37,304 nucleotides of DNA. Origin: Candidatus Kaiserbacteria bacterium RIFCSPHIGHO2_02_FULL_49_16 (GTDB lineage Bacteria > Patescibacteriota > Minisyncoccia > Phycocordibacterales > UBA2100). The stretch lies in the NCBI GenBank assembly GCA_001781465.1, contig MFLD01000021.1:1-37304 (forward strand). Direction: 5' to 3'. The position numbers were made by a program, and so were the translations under genes. The notes under the pieces were generated by a model. The model was not told the DNA's origin, made no database searches, and saw only the letters and a program-made list of their open reading frames with translations. Shown piece by piece: positions 27,935 to 36,997 of this stretch. How positions within the stretch are numbered: position 1 is the first letter of the stretch; every line of letters begins with the position of its first letter.

Positions 27935-28471
27935 ATGCCCCTCAACTACTCCCTTGCGCTCGCTGTTATTGCCCTGCAAATTGTCAGCGTCGCATTCCTT
28001 GCATTATTTTTCTTGCGAAAGAAATTTACAGACCTCGCGCCGATATCCGACTTTTTGGGGAAGTGGGGTTTGTGGATTGGATTTTTAATGTCGCTCGGCG
28101 GGGTAGCGATTTCATTATTTTATTCCGAAATTCTAGGCGTTCTTCCTTGCGGATTGTGCTGGCTCCAAAGAGTTTTTCTCTATCCGCAAGCACTGCTTTT
28201 TGCCGTTGCAATATGGAAAAGCGACAAAAGCGTCGCCGATTACAGCATCGCATTTTCAGTATTCGGCGGAGCGGTTGCTCTCTATCAGCACTATCTGCAA
28301 ATGGGAGGGTCAAGCATTGTGCCGTGTCCGGCAGTTTCCACCGGCGTAGATTGCGCCCAGCGCTATCTTTTTGAGTTCGGCTACATCACATTCCCGCTCA
28401 TGTCCTTCACCATCTTTGCGTTTCTAATTATTGTGATGCTTTTTGTACATACGCCACGGAACTCGGCTTAG
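27935..28471 (+). CDS. DsbB-like disulfide bond formation protein
   Basis: Four TM segments; LPCGLCWLQRVFLYPQ and VPCPAVSTGVDCAQRY cysteine pairs. Confidence 0.9.
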   Translation: MPLNYSLALAVIALQIVSVAFLALFFLRKKFTDLAPISDFLGKWGLWIGFLMSLGGVAISLFYSEILGVLPCGLCWLQRVFLYPQALLFAVAIWKSDKSVADYSIAFSVFGGAVALYQHYLQMGGSSIVPCPAVSTGVDCAQRYLFEFGYITFPLMSFTIFAFLIIVMLFVHTPRNSA

Positions 28472-30154
28472 TCACCTTTTCAGAATACTCCTCTCGATAT
28501 CTGCGATAGTTCCGCCGACTTTTTTGCCGGGGTTTAGGATATTTAATGGGTCAAAAATGTTTTTGACTTGCGCGAAAATGTCGCACATTTTTTCGCCGAA
28601 CATCATAGGCAGATATGGAGTGCGGATAATCCCGTCGTTATGTTCGCCGTCTATCGAGCCGTGATATTTTGCCACTAACTCGTACACTTTTGGTTGAAGT
28701 TCCAAAATCGCTTTTTTGCTTTCCGGCTTATTGAGATCCATCAGCGGAATGATGTGAAAATTTCCTTCACCCGCGTGTCCTGCAATCGTATAAATCAAAT
28801 TGTAGGATGAAAGTAGTTTATTCAGTTCCGGAAGGAACATTGGATAATCATCCGGATGCACGACGATATCGTCTATGAAAGGCGATGCGTACAATCCCTT
28901 AAGGTTTTTGCGCAAAAGAGAGAAGCTTTCACGTCGAATAGTCCAATATTTTGCCGCCTGCGTCTCGCTTTTGGCAATTCTCGTGCTCACTGCGAGCCCG
29001 TGAAGAGCCCTTTCCGCGGCTTCCGCTTGGAAAAGCGCGTCGTGCTCTGTCTCGTCGGAAAATTCCGCCATGAGAACGAGTTTGGGAACTCCTCCGAAAA
29101 GCACCATTAACATCTCTGGGATGAAAGCGATTCCGAGTTGGATCATTTGCACGATGCCGAAGTGTCCGATTATCTGCGAAATAAATCGTACGGCGAGTTT
29201 GAATGTCTGGTCGTCGTACGACTCAAATGATTCGGGGTTGAATTTCAAAACTCGGTGGACGATTTCTGGCAGGATATTGATATCGGAAAGAAAGATGACT
29301 AGCATCGAGCGGTGCGGTTTATTATGGACTAAACCCATCTTCGCTTTCGTTACAAATGCGAGAGTGCCTTGCGAGCCGGTAATAAGTTGCGTTAGGTCAA
29401 ATGTATTGCGTTGCTTGTCATGCACATCCCACAAGGCGTATCCTGCGGAATTCTTTGTGACCGTCGGGCGCGCTCGCTCGATTTCCTCGGCCTTGTTTGT
29501 GAGCAGTTCGTGGATTCCGCGATAAATTGAACCCTCTAGAGTTTGCTCTGCCTCTTTCTCTTTCAGTTTGTTTGAGGATAGAGGATGCAGGGTCGCGCGC
29601 GAACCGTCGGAGAGCACCACGTCAAGCTCTCTCACATAGCGATTCGTTTTCCCGTATTCAAGCGTCAATTCACCGCCAGAATTATTAGATATCATTCCGC
29701 CTAAAGCGCATATCTCTCGGGACGCGGGGAATGATGGAAGGATTTGCCCGTTGTGTGCGACGGTCGCTTTCTCAAAATCGCGATAATAGACTCCCGGCTC
29801 TGTTACCGCGTAATCATCAGTTATCTCGCCGATATGATTCATGTGTTTCGTGAAGACCATTAAGACAGAATCGGTCAAAGGACCTCCCGACATATCCGTT
29901 CCAGCCGAGCGCGCGGCAACCGAAATATTGTCCCCGTGCATTTTCGCCTCATGAACGTAGTGAACTACGGCGGAAACATCCTCCGCGTTTTTCGGATACA
30001 CGACAAGCGAAGGCGTTCGCTCAAAAATGCTGGTGTCGCGGCTGTATGTTTTCAGCGTCTCAGCATCGTCCGCGACATCCACATCGAGAAGCGTGGAGAA
30101 GCGGTGACGCAGAGTATCCCCGCGGGAAATTGGGCGAGCCCCGATGAATGTCAT
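28472..30154 (-). CDS. FAD-binding oxidase, GlcD/lactate dehydrogenase-like
   Basis: PSLVVYPKNAEDVSAVVHY, AGTDMSGG, GGMISNNSGGELTLEYG, GHAGEGNFH. Confidence 0.92.
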   Translation of the reverse strand: MTFIGARPISRGDTLRHRFSTLLDVDVADDAETLKTYSRDTSIFERTPSLVVYPKNAEDVSAVVHYVHEAKMHGDNISVAARSAGTDMSGGPLTDSVLMVFTKHMNHIGEITDDYAVTEPGVYYRDFEKATVAHNGQILPSFPASREICALGGMISNNSGGELTLEYGKTNRYVRELDVVLSDGSRATLHPLSSNKLKEKEAEQTLEGSIYRGIHELLTNKAEEIERARPTVTKNSAGYALWDVHDKQRNTFDLTQLITGSQGTLAFVTKAKMGLVHNKPHRSMLVIFLSDINILPEIVHRVLKFNPESFESYDDQTFKLAVRFISQIIGHFGIVQMIQLGIAFIPEMLMVLFGGVPKLVLMAEFSDETEHDALFQAEAAERALHGLAVSTRIAKSETQAAKYWTIRRESFSLLRKNLKGLYASPFIDDIVVHPDDYPMFLPELNKLLSSYNLIYTIAGHAGEGNFHIIPLMDLNKPESKKAILELQPKVYELVAKYHGSIDGEHNDGIIRTPYLPMMFGEKMCDIFAQVKNIFDPLNILNPGKKVGGTIADIERSILKR

Positions 30155-30222
30155 TACTAGTATAGTAACGTATTTATGGGCACGAGTTTCCGATAGACGT
30201 GGATAAACATTTGCTTTCAAGG

Positions 30223-30262
30223 CGTACACGATACTTGTACATATGTACAAGTATCGTGTACG
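30223..30262. repeat. Family B perfect 40-bp palindrome CGTACACGATACTTGTACAT|ATGTACAAGTATCGTGTACG
   Basis: Arms checked base by base. Confidence 0.95.
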
Positions 30263-30335
30263 CAGGATTTGCAGCCGCATTTTGATTGGTGTGTGCTAAA
30301 ATATACCCATTATAATTAATAACCGCTCAAACAAT

Positions 30336-30398
30336 ATGGCAAAAGGAAACAATGCCCAGAGGAAGGAAGCGAAGAAGCCGAAAAAGAATAAGAAGTGA
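30336..30398 (+). CDS. Small basic peptide, 20 aa (MAKGNNAQRKEAKKPKKNKK)
   Basis: ATG...TGA below ORF-track cutoff; resembles small bacterial peptides of the MAKGQKGNKEAKKPKK type. Confidence 0.6.
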   Translation: MAKGNNAQRKEAKKPKKNKK

Positions 30399-30400
30399 GT

Positions 30401-30436
30401 TAAGACCCCGTCCGCCAGCTGGCGGACGGGGTCTTA
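30401..30436. repeat. Perfect 36-bp palindrome TAAGACCCCGTCCGCCAG|CTGGCGGACGGGGTCTTA
   Basis: Direct reading. Confidence 0.95.
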
Positions 30437-30450
30437 AACAGTCGCAAAAT

Positions 30451-30735
30451 ATGCACAAAGAAATCAAGAGGATACTCGTACTTGCGGCCGCAGTGATTTT
30501 TATCGTTCTCGGCATTTTAGGATTGGCTCTTCCCTTCTTGCAGGGAATTCTATTTCTTGTCATCGGTCTTATACTTCTTTCCATTGCCTCTTCTAAAGCT
30601 CGCAAATGGATTGAATCGCACACAATTCGTTATCCAAAACTTCACGCTTTCGTAGAGAAAACGGAGAAGTGGATGACAGGCATTATCGGAACTGTTGACC
30701 AAGATGAAAACTCGGATTTAGACGCAAGAAAATGA
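30451..30735 (+). CDS. Small two-TM protein, PGPGW/DUF454-like
   Basis: RILVLAAAVIFIVLGILGLALPFLQGILFLVIGLILLSIAS. Confidence 0.6.
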   Translation: MHKEIKRILVLAAAVIFIVLGILGLALPFLQGILFLVIGLILLSIASSKARKWIESHTIRYPKLHAFVEKTEKWMTGIIGTVDQDENSDLDARK

Positions 30736-30801
30736 GTTTATTTGATAGAATCAGGCTGATTCGAATCAAGGAATTGCCTAGATTCTAAGAGCGAAAAACT
30801 T

Positions 30802-31749
30802 ATGCAAGAAATGAAGCCAACAAACTCACAAAACAACCCTCGTGAAGACGAAGTTGCCTTTTTTCGGCACAGCAATGCTTTCTATAGGTCTGTGCTCGGC
30901 GTGTTGGGAGGCGGCAATCCAACTAAGTCCATAGATGCAGACGACATCGCAAATCAGCAATGGCCGGATCTCACGCCAGAGGGCATTGAGCTTGCAAAAG
31001 CAGAAGCAGAGAAATATTTCTCGACTCTTGACCCTGATAAAGATGTTCTTTTCTTCGCATCGAGCGATCAAGTGCGCGCAATTGAGACGGGAAAAATATA
31101 TTTGGACGCGGCGCGCAAGAAAGGATTCCAAATTATCGAGCGCAAGCAAATCGTATCGCGGCTCCAACCTCGCCGCCATGGTCAAGAGTTAGCGCAAAAG
31201 ATGGAAGCTGGTGATATCAAGGTACTAAAGAATCTGTGGCGCAACATCGGGAATGTGCTTGCGCAGAGCGTTTTTAACCCCAATGCCCAGATTAATAAGG
31301 GAGCATTGCGTTGGGATAAAGTAGACCCTGCGTTTCGCGCTCGGTGGGAATCAGCGCGAGCAATTGTTGAAGCTGACCCACAGTTTTCAAGTTCCTCATG
31401 GGGAGAAAACTTTGTTAAATATTCTAAAGCGGTCAAGAAATTCCTCCCTGAAATCACTACAGCACGAGAGTTGTACGACAAAGACTTTGCAAATCTGGTG
31501 CGCCTTGCAGAGTTCGGACTTAAGAAAGTGCGTGATTCGAAAATGCAAAAGAATATAAAAATCTTGGCATTCGGACACGAGAACTATCTTGGAATATTTT
31601 TAGAGGATGTTATGAAGGAGAAGGATGGGATAAAGAATTGCGAGGTCATACGGATAACAGAAACAGAAAAAGGACTTAAAGCAAAGTTTCGTGGTAAGGA
31701 AGCCCTTATTAAGCCAAAAGACAAATCTATTGATGTGGTGCAAGGGTAA
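30802..31749 (+). CDS. Histidine phosphatase superfamily-like protein
   Basis: EVAFFRHSNA near N-terminus, LTPEGIELAKAEAEKYF, FFASSDQVRAIETGKIY. Confidence 0.65.
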   Translation: MQEMKPTNSQNNPREDEVAFFRHSNAFYRSVLGVLGGGNPTKSIDADDIANQQWPDLTPEGIELAKAEAEKYFSTLDPDKDVLFFASSDQVRAIETGKIYLDAARKKGFQIIERKQIVSRLQPRRHGQELAQKMEAGDIKVLKNLWRNIGNVLAQSVFNPNAQINKGALRWDKVDPAFRARWESARAIVEADPQFSSSSWGENFVKYSKAVKKFLPEITTARELYDKDFANLVRLAEFGLKKVRDSKMQKNIKILAFGHENYLGIFLEDVMKEKDGIKNCEVIRITETEKGLKAKFRGKEALIKPKDKSIDVVQG

Positions 31750-31872
31750 TCCTAAGGTGTCATGTTCCATCAAGGTGTACATCAAGATGTCGCCTTGAGG
31801 CATTGCTAATCAAAATAAACGCGCTTTAAGAAAATCCTTTGAGTTTGGCCGAATATACTGTAAGTTCTTCCA

Positions 31873-33333
31873 ATGTCTGCGAATAATATAGTCGTTAGAT
31901 TCGAAAACGTGTCGTTTGAGTACGAACACGCGAAGCCCATTCTAGATGAGGTGAGTTTTTCAGTACGCGAGGGCTCGAAAATAACATTGATGGGTCAAAA
32001 CGGCGCTGGCAAAAGCACGATTTTCGGTCTCATAACTGGTGCCTCACAACCGCAGTCTGGAAGCATTCATATAGAGAATGGACAAACGATTGCCACAGCG
32101 CGGCAGGTGATGCCGCGCGAAGAATATGAGCTGACAGTCCGCGCATTCTTTCAGAAGTGTTTCGACAAAAAGATATACGACATAGACCCGCGAATTGATG
32201 AAGCGCTTGAAGTTGTGAATCTTAGGGGACATGAGAAAGTGCACTCTCGTCTCATAAAATCATTTTCCGGAGGCCAGCAAGCACGGCTTCTTTTGGCCTC
32301 CGCGCTCATCCAGAATCCGGACATCTTGCTCTTGGACGAGCCGACGAACAACCTCGATAAAGCAGGCATCGAACATCTCACAAAATTCCTGATTGATTAC
32401 ACAAAAACCTGCATCGTTATTTCGCACGACGCAGGATTTTTGAACGCTTTTACGCATGGAGTTTTGTATCTTGATGTATTCACTCGAAAAGTCGAGCAAT
32501 ATGTCGGCGATTATTTTGATGTGGTTTCCGAGATTGCTCTGCGAATGGAAAAGGAGAACAGGAAAAATGCTCAGCTTGCCAAAGAGATTCAGGCCAACAA
32601 AGACAAAATGAACTTTTTTGCCCAAAAGGGAGGCAAGATGCGTTTGGTCGCGAAGAAAATGCGTACGAAAGTGGAAGAGATGGAAGAGGCGAAAGTGGAT
32701 GTCCGCAAAGAGGATAAAACTATCCGACCATTCCATATTCCAGCACAGAAAGATATCGTCGGCGAGATTCTCGGCATCACCTCATTCACCCGGATGAAGA
32801 ATCATAAGCAAAGTACGCAGAAGGCCAATATCCATCTAAAGCGCAGAGACCACCTATTATTGACGGGACCGAACGGAATCGGAAAAAGCACGCTGTTAGA
32901 ATCGATTGCAAAAAGCACATTAAAAGGCGCGAGCATCGCTGAAGGAGTTACGGTGGGGTATTACCGCCAAGATTTTTCCACTCTCAACTTTGAGGACACG
33001 GTTTTTGATTCTCTATACTCGGTCGCGCGTAGGCATTCCGAACAGCACGTGCGTTCTGTTGCCGCGGGATTCTTAATTACCGCCGACATGATACACGCGA
33101 AAATCGGCGACCTCTCAGAAGGGCAGAAGGGGCTGGTTGCGTTCGCGCGACTTGTCCTCCAAGAGCCGGGGATCCTAATCCTCGATGAGCCGACGAACCA
33201 CATAAACTTCCGCCACATTCCAATAATTGCAGAGGCACTCAATAGTTATGAAAGCGCAATGGTGTTGGTATCCCACGTGCCAGAATTCGTCGCAAAAATC
33301 AGGATTGATGAAGTGTTGGATTTGGAGAAGTAA
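31873..33333 (+). CDS. ABC-F family ATPase
   Basis: Two NBDs: GQNGAGKST/SGGQQARLLLASALIQNPDILLLDEPTNNLD and GPNGIGKST/LSEGQKGLVAFARLVLQEPGILILDEPTNHI. Confidence 0.95.
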   Translation: MSANNIVVRFENVSFEYEHAKPILDEVSFSVREGSKITLMGQNGAGKSTIFGLITGASQPQSGSIHIENGQTIATARQVMPREEYELTVRAFFQKCFDKKIYDIDPRIDEALEVVNLRGHEKVHSRLIKSFSGGQQARLLLASALIQNPDILLLDEPTNNLDKAGIEHLTKFLIDYTKTCIVISHDAGFLNAFTHGVLYLDVFTRKVEQYVGDYFDVVSEIALRMEKENRKNAQLAKEIQANKDKMNFFAQKGGKMRLVAKKMRTKVEEMEEAKVDVRKEDKTIRPFHIPAQKDIVGEILGITSFTRMKNHKQSTQKANIHLKRRDHLLLTGPNGIGKSTLLESIAKSTLKGASIAEGVTVGYYRQDFSTLNFEDTVFDSLYSVARRHSEQHVRSVAAGFLITADMIHAKIGDLSEGQKGLVAFARLVLQEPGILILDEPTNHINFRHIPIIAEALNSYESAMVLVSHVPEFVAKIRIDEVLDLEK

Positions 33334-33448
33334 GTTCTTGATTAGGTTAAACTTCCGCAAATGATGGGTTCGAAAGTTGTCAAACTAATGGAAGCCATGT
33401 CTTAAGGTTTGGTTTTGAATACTTATTAAAAACTTATTTTACAGCGGA

Positions 33449-34219
33449 TTACCTTTTATAGCGTGGTTTCAAGCCTATAGCCGTTCTATATACTTCTCTG
33501 GCACGTTTCGTGACGTAATCATTCAAGAAACTATTAACTGTGTTCCCCGTGATGCCGAGTCTTTGTGCACAGTCCGCATGAGAAAGACCTTCTAGCTTTA
33601 AGAGGTACAGTTTCAAAGCTGTTTCAAGGTTCAGTCGTGTACTTTGCAAACCCTTGCCCGCGTGCGACGGAAGCTCTTCAGTCCTGAAAATATCAACCAT
33701 TGAAAGGGGTGACTGGCCAAGACTTATAAGCTTGGTTTGCACTTGTTTTTCTAATTTTTTCAGCTCAGGGTATGGAGCCAGAACAGCAGCTTCCCTCGCT
33801 AGTCTTTTCCAGACCTCTTCAATACGGAGCTTGCATTCGTCGGTTAGGTGGTTGCTAAGAATTACGCGTAAGGTTGACTCAGGATTCTTATCATCAGTCT
33901 TTATCGAAGCATGCCAATCCCAGATTCTGGATTTAGACCCAAGTCCTATTCCCTCAAGACGCGCTAAAATAACACGCTTTAATTCAAGGCGTCTCGCATC
34001 AGACTCTTCTTTTTTCGCATAGTACCGAGAATAGTCGGGCTTCCCAGGCTTAAATACTTCGTTAAGCCCATGCCGTTCCTTAAATGCTCTATCAAGTACC
34101 GCCTCATCCATTCCGATGATTCTTTCGAAACTAAGTTGCCCGACGGGCGGATATGGCGAAAGATCTTCGCGCCCCGGAGTTGTGAGCGAACGGTGAGACA
34201 GTTTCTGTTCGGTATCCAC
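33449..34219 (-). CDS. Hypothetical protein with C-terminal HTH (third member of the family at 20743/21812)
   Basis: LSMVDIFRTEELP...LETALKLYLLKLEGLSHADCAQRLGITGNTVNSFL. Confidence 0.7.
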   Translation of the reverse strand: MDTEQKLSHRSLTTPGREDLSPYPPVGQLSFERIIGMDEAVLDRAFKERHGLNEVFKPGKPDYSRYYAKKEESDARRLELKRVILARLEGIGLGSKSRIWDWHASIKTDDKNPESTLRVILSNHLTDECKLRIEEVWKRLAREAAVLAPYPELKKLEKQVQTKLISLGQSPLSMVDIFRTEELPSHAGKGLQSTRLNLETALKLYLLKLEGLSHADCAQRLGITGNTVNSFLNDYVTKRAREVYRTAIGLKPRYKR

Positions 34220-34287
34220 AGGGTCTTAATATATCATTTTTTTAGTCAAGTGTGGGTTCGAACGTCCTATATCAAGCGTAGCACAAA

Positions 34288-35001
34288 TCAAAATCCGAGC
34301 ATTTTCAGAAAGTCCTGCAATTCTTTTCCTTGGATTGGGCGATGCTCGCCTGGCGGGAGAGGCCCCAGTTTTACATTTATAATTCTTTTTCTCTCAATGC
34401 CGGAGGCGTCCAAGCCGAACGCCCCGCACATTCTGCGTATCTGGTGTTTCTTGCCTTCGGTGAGCGTTACCGAAAATTTGTTGTAGCTCAACAGCTCAAT
34501 TTTGCACGGTTTGGTTACGTACCCGCCGATGTCCACACCTTTTTCAATTCTTTCTTTGAAATTGAGTGGCAAATTTGCAGTGCACGTGACCCAATATTCT
34601 TTCTCATGCACGAAGTCGGGATTAAGAAGCGGGTCCACAATTCTCCCATCATCGGTGAGAATTATCAATCCGAAAGAATCTTTATCGAGCCGGCCGACAG
34701 GAAAAACGTTTTTGAGATTGCGCGGCAGTATCATCGCGATATCTTCCTCATCATCGCCTTGCGGAGAATGCGTTATGATTCCGCGCGGTTTGTTGTACGC
34801 GTAGTACCTGCAATTTTTCGCCCGCCACTTCACTTCCACAGAATCTTTCTCCGTGATTTTGTCGCCGAGCACAGCGAGCCTTCCGTTGATAAAAACCTTG
34901 CCCTTTTTTATAACTTCATCCGCCTCCCGCCTGGTGCAGTATTTTTTAGACGCGAGATATTTGTTTATCCGCATTGGGTACTGTGGCTTATCTGTATTCA
35001 T
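34288..35001 (-). CDS. RsuA/RluF-type pseudouridine synthase
   Basis: S4 domain RINKYLASKKYCTRREADEVIKKGKVFING; VGRLDKDSFGLIILTDDG; EGKKHQIRRM. Confidence 0.94.
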   Translation of the reverse strand: MNTDKPQYPMRINKYLASKKYCTRREADEVIKKGKVFINGRLAVLGDKITEKDSVEVKWRAKNCRYYAYNKPRGIITHSPQGDDEEDIAMILPRNLKNVFPVGRLDKDSFGLIILTDDGRIVDPLLNPDFVHEKEYWVTCTANLPLNFKERIEKGVDIGGYVTKPCKIELLSYNKFSVTLTEGKKHQIRRMCGAFGLDASGIERKRIINVKLGPLPPGEHRPIQGKELQDFLKMLGF

Positions 35002-35030
35002 ATATGCTTGAAGTAGTAGACTATCACCAT

Positions 35031-35282
35031 ATGACACATTTTACCTACATCCTTCTATGCGCCGATAAAACACTCTATGTCGGATGCACGAATAATCTTG
35101 AGAAGAGATTGAAAGAGCATAATGAATTGAAGGGGGGAGCGCACTACACAAAAATCCGCCGGCCGGTGATTCTTAAACATTACGAAAGATTCCGCTCGCT
35201 CGCAAAGGCCCGCGCTCGCGAGGCGGAGATTAAGAGATGGACACGAAAACAAAAACTCGCTTTTCTGCACAAGAATCCTTAA
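35031..35282 (+). CDS. GIY-YIG endonuclease domain protein
   Basis: FTYILLCADKTLYVGCTNNLEKRLKEHNELKGGAHYTKIRRP. Confidence 0.94.
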   Translation: MTHFTYILLCADKTLYVGCTNNLEKRLKEHNELKGGAHYTKIRRPVILKHYERFRSLAKARAREAEIKRWTRKQKLAFLHKNP

Positions 35283-35288
35283 GTTCAC

Positions 35289-35322
35289 GACATTCCAACA
35301 TTCTGCAGAATGTTGGAATGTC
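35289..35322. repeat. Family A perfect 34-bp palindrome GACATTCCAACATTCTG|CAGAATGTTGGAATGTC
   Basis: Direct reading. Confidence 0.95.
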
Positions 35323-35355
35323 CCAAATCGCGCTCAATCGTGATAGCATGCGGAA

Positions 35356-36336
35356 ATGCTAATAGATGAAATCACCATACGCCTGCACGCTGGGCGCGGC
35401 GGGCGCGGCGCTGTCGCTTTCAACAAAGTTAAACTCTCGCAGGGCCCCGTGGGGGGCGATGGTGGCAACGGTGGCAATGTCTATTTTCAGGGCGTTTCCA
35501 ACATAAACGCGCTCATGTCGTACGCGAGCAATAAAGAGATGAAAGCCGAGGACGGGAAGAACGGCCGCGGCCGATTTCTTGACGGAAGGCGCGGCGAAGA
35601 CCTTGTCCTCAAAATCCCAACGGGAACGACAATCACTAATCTTGGTACGGGGTACAAGCAGGAAATGATAAAAGTCGGCCAGAGAATTCTTGCTGCCGGA
35701 GGTGGAATGGGCGGAAAAGGGAATTTCAAATATCGCTCGGCGATAAACACCACTCCGCTTCAATTTCAAGAGGGATTGGCGGGAGATGTGTGCGAATATC
35801 ATCTTGAGCTTCGGCTTATCGCCGATGTCGGCCTCGTGGGGTTGCCCAACGCGGGAAAGTCCAGCCTTCTTAACGAGCTTACCGCGGCAAAAAGCAAAGT
35901 GGCAAATTACGCTTTTACGACTCTTGAACCGCATCTCGGCGCATATTACGAACTCATCATAGCGGACATTCCGGGGCTTATCGAAGGAGCGTCGCAAGGG
36001 AAGGGGCTAGGCGTAAAATTTCTTAAACACATTGAACGCACGACGACGATATTCCATTTAATATCCGCGGAGTCGGAAGACCCCGCGCAAGATCATGAAA
36101 TTATTCGCAATGAATTGGAAATCCACAATCCGCTTCTTTCTGTCAAGACGGAATACGTATTTCTTACAAAAACAGATGCAGTTGCACCGAGGGTTCTCAA
36201 AGAGAGAATTGCAACGCTAAAGAAATTGGGCTTGAAACCCGTCCCCGTTTCCATACTAGATGTAGATAGTCTTGATGAGGTAAAGAAAATCCTAAACAAG
36301 ATCAAGGCAGAAAAGTTGAAAGGAGACTCGAAATAA
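35356..36336 (+). CDS. obgE: Obg family GTPase, no C-terminal OCT domain
   Basis: Gly-rich Obg fold then GLVGLPNAGKSSLLNELTAAKSKVANYAFTTLEPHLG. Confidence 0.96.
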   Translation: MLIDEITIRLHAGRGGRGAVAFNKVKLSQGPVGGDGGNGGNVYFQGVSNINALMSYASNKEMKAEDGKNGRGRFLDGRRGEDLVLKIPTGTTITNLGTGYKQEMIKVGQRILAAGGGMGGKGNFKYRSAINTTPLQFQEGLAGDVCEYHLELRLIADVGLVGLPNAGKSSLLNELTAAKSKVANYAFTTLEPHLGAYYELIIADIPGLIEGASQGKGLGVKFLKHIERTTTIFHLISAESEDPAQDHEIIRNELEIHNPLLSVKTEYVFLTKTDAVAPRVLKERIATLKKLGLKPVPVSILDVDSLDEVKKILNKIKAEKLKGDSK

Positions 36337-36367
36337 TAGGAACTATGAGAAACCAGCTCCAAAAACT

Positions 36368-36397
36368 ATATGCTTATTCGCGCGAATAAGCATATAA
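36368..36397. repeat. Perfect palindrome TATATGCTTATTCGC|GCGAATAAGCATATA
   Basis: Direct reading. Confidence 0.9.
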
Positions 36398-36444
36398 GGT
36401 CGTGGCTTGACGACAGGGTTTAAATGTATTATTATCGCATAGAT

Positions 36445-36612
36445 ATGAATACACCAGTAAAAACCTTTCAATGGCGTGGTAAATTTGTCGCCAAACCGGA
36501 GCGCGAAAAGGCGCCTGTTTGCCGTTGCGGAAATAAGTATCTCAAGACCCGCAAAAATCAGAAGGAGTGTCTTCGTTGTATCTTGAACAAGAACCGCACT
36601 CCGGCCAGATAG
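36445..36612 (+). CDS. Small zinc-ribbon-like basic protein, 55 aa
   Basis: CRCGNKYLKTRKNQKECLRC. Confidence 0.6.
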   Translation: MNTPVKTFQWRGKFVAKPEREKAPVCRCGNKYLKTRKNQKECLRCILNKNRTPAR

Positions 36613-36707
36613 CCGAGTATATTTCTGGCAGTTTCTGGCAGTCTGACTGCCTTCCATCATTGCATGCTAGAATAGAGGCATTACAAGAACGGCTAACCAT
36701 ATCCACA

Positions 36708-36776
36708 ATGGCAAAAAAGAAAAAGAGAAATTACTCAAAGGTCCCCGGAGGCAAGCGCCGGATGAGGCATAAGTGA
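36708..36776 (+). CDS. Very small basic peptide, 22 aa (MAKKKKRNYSKVPGGKRRMRHK)
   Basis: ATG...TGA; the basic peptide is the tail of a longer, less coding-like frame. Confidence 0.5.
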   Translation: MAKKKKRNYSKVPGGKRRMRHK

Positions 36777-36997
36777 AGCGGTATACAGTATTCCGTATAC
36801 CGTATTCTGTATAAATACATGGAGATTAAAGATACTGAATACGGAATACTAAATACTAAATGCGTCCTCCAACTTGACTTTTGTGTTGCAAGTGCTACAA
36901 TCTCGGCTGACTGGAACAGATCGAACTTCGCATGAAAGGCGGCATGGCGCCGACCTATGGTGGAGGTTTGATAACCCCAGTCAAAAGGAGACAAATC

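Noticed and set aside
33334-33448. Possible third housekeeping-3'-end remnant beside the HTH gene at 33449
   Set aside because: Checked by eye against the ends of the ABC-F and pseudouridine synthase genes; only short matches such as GGGTTCGAA, not convincing.
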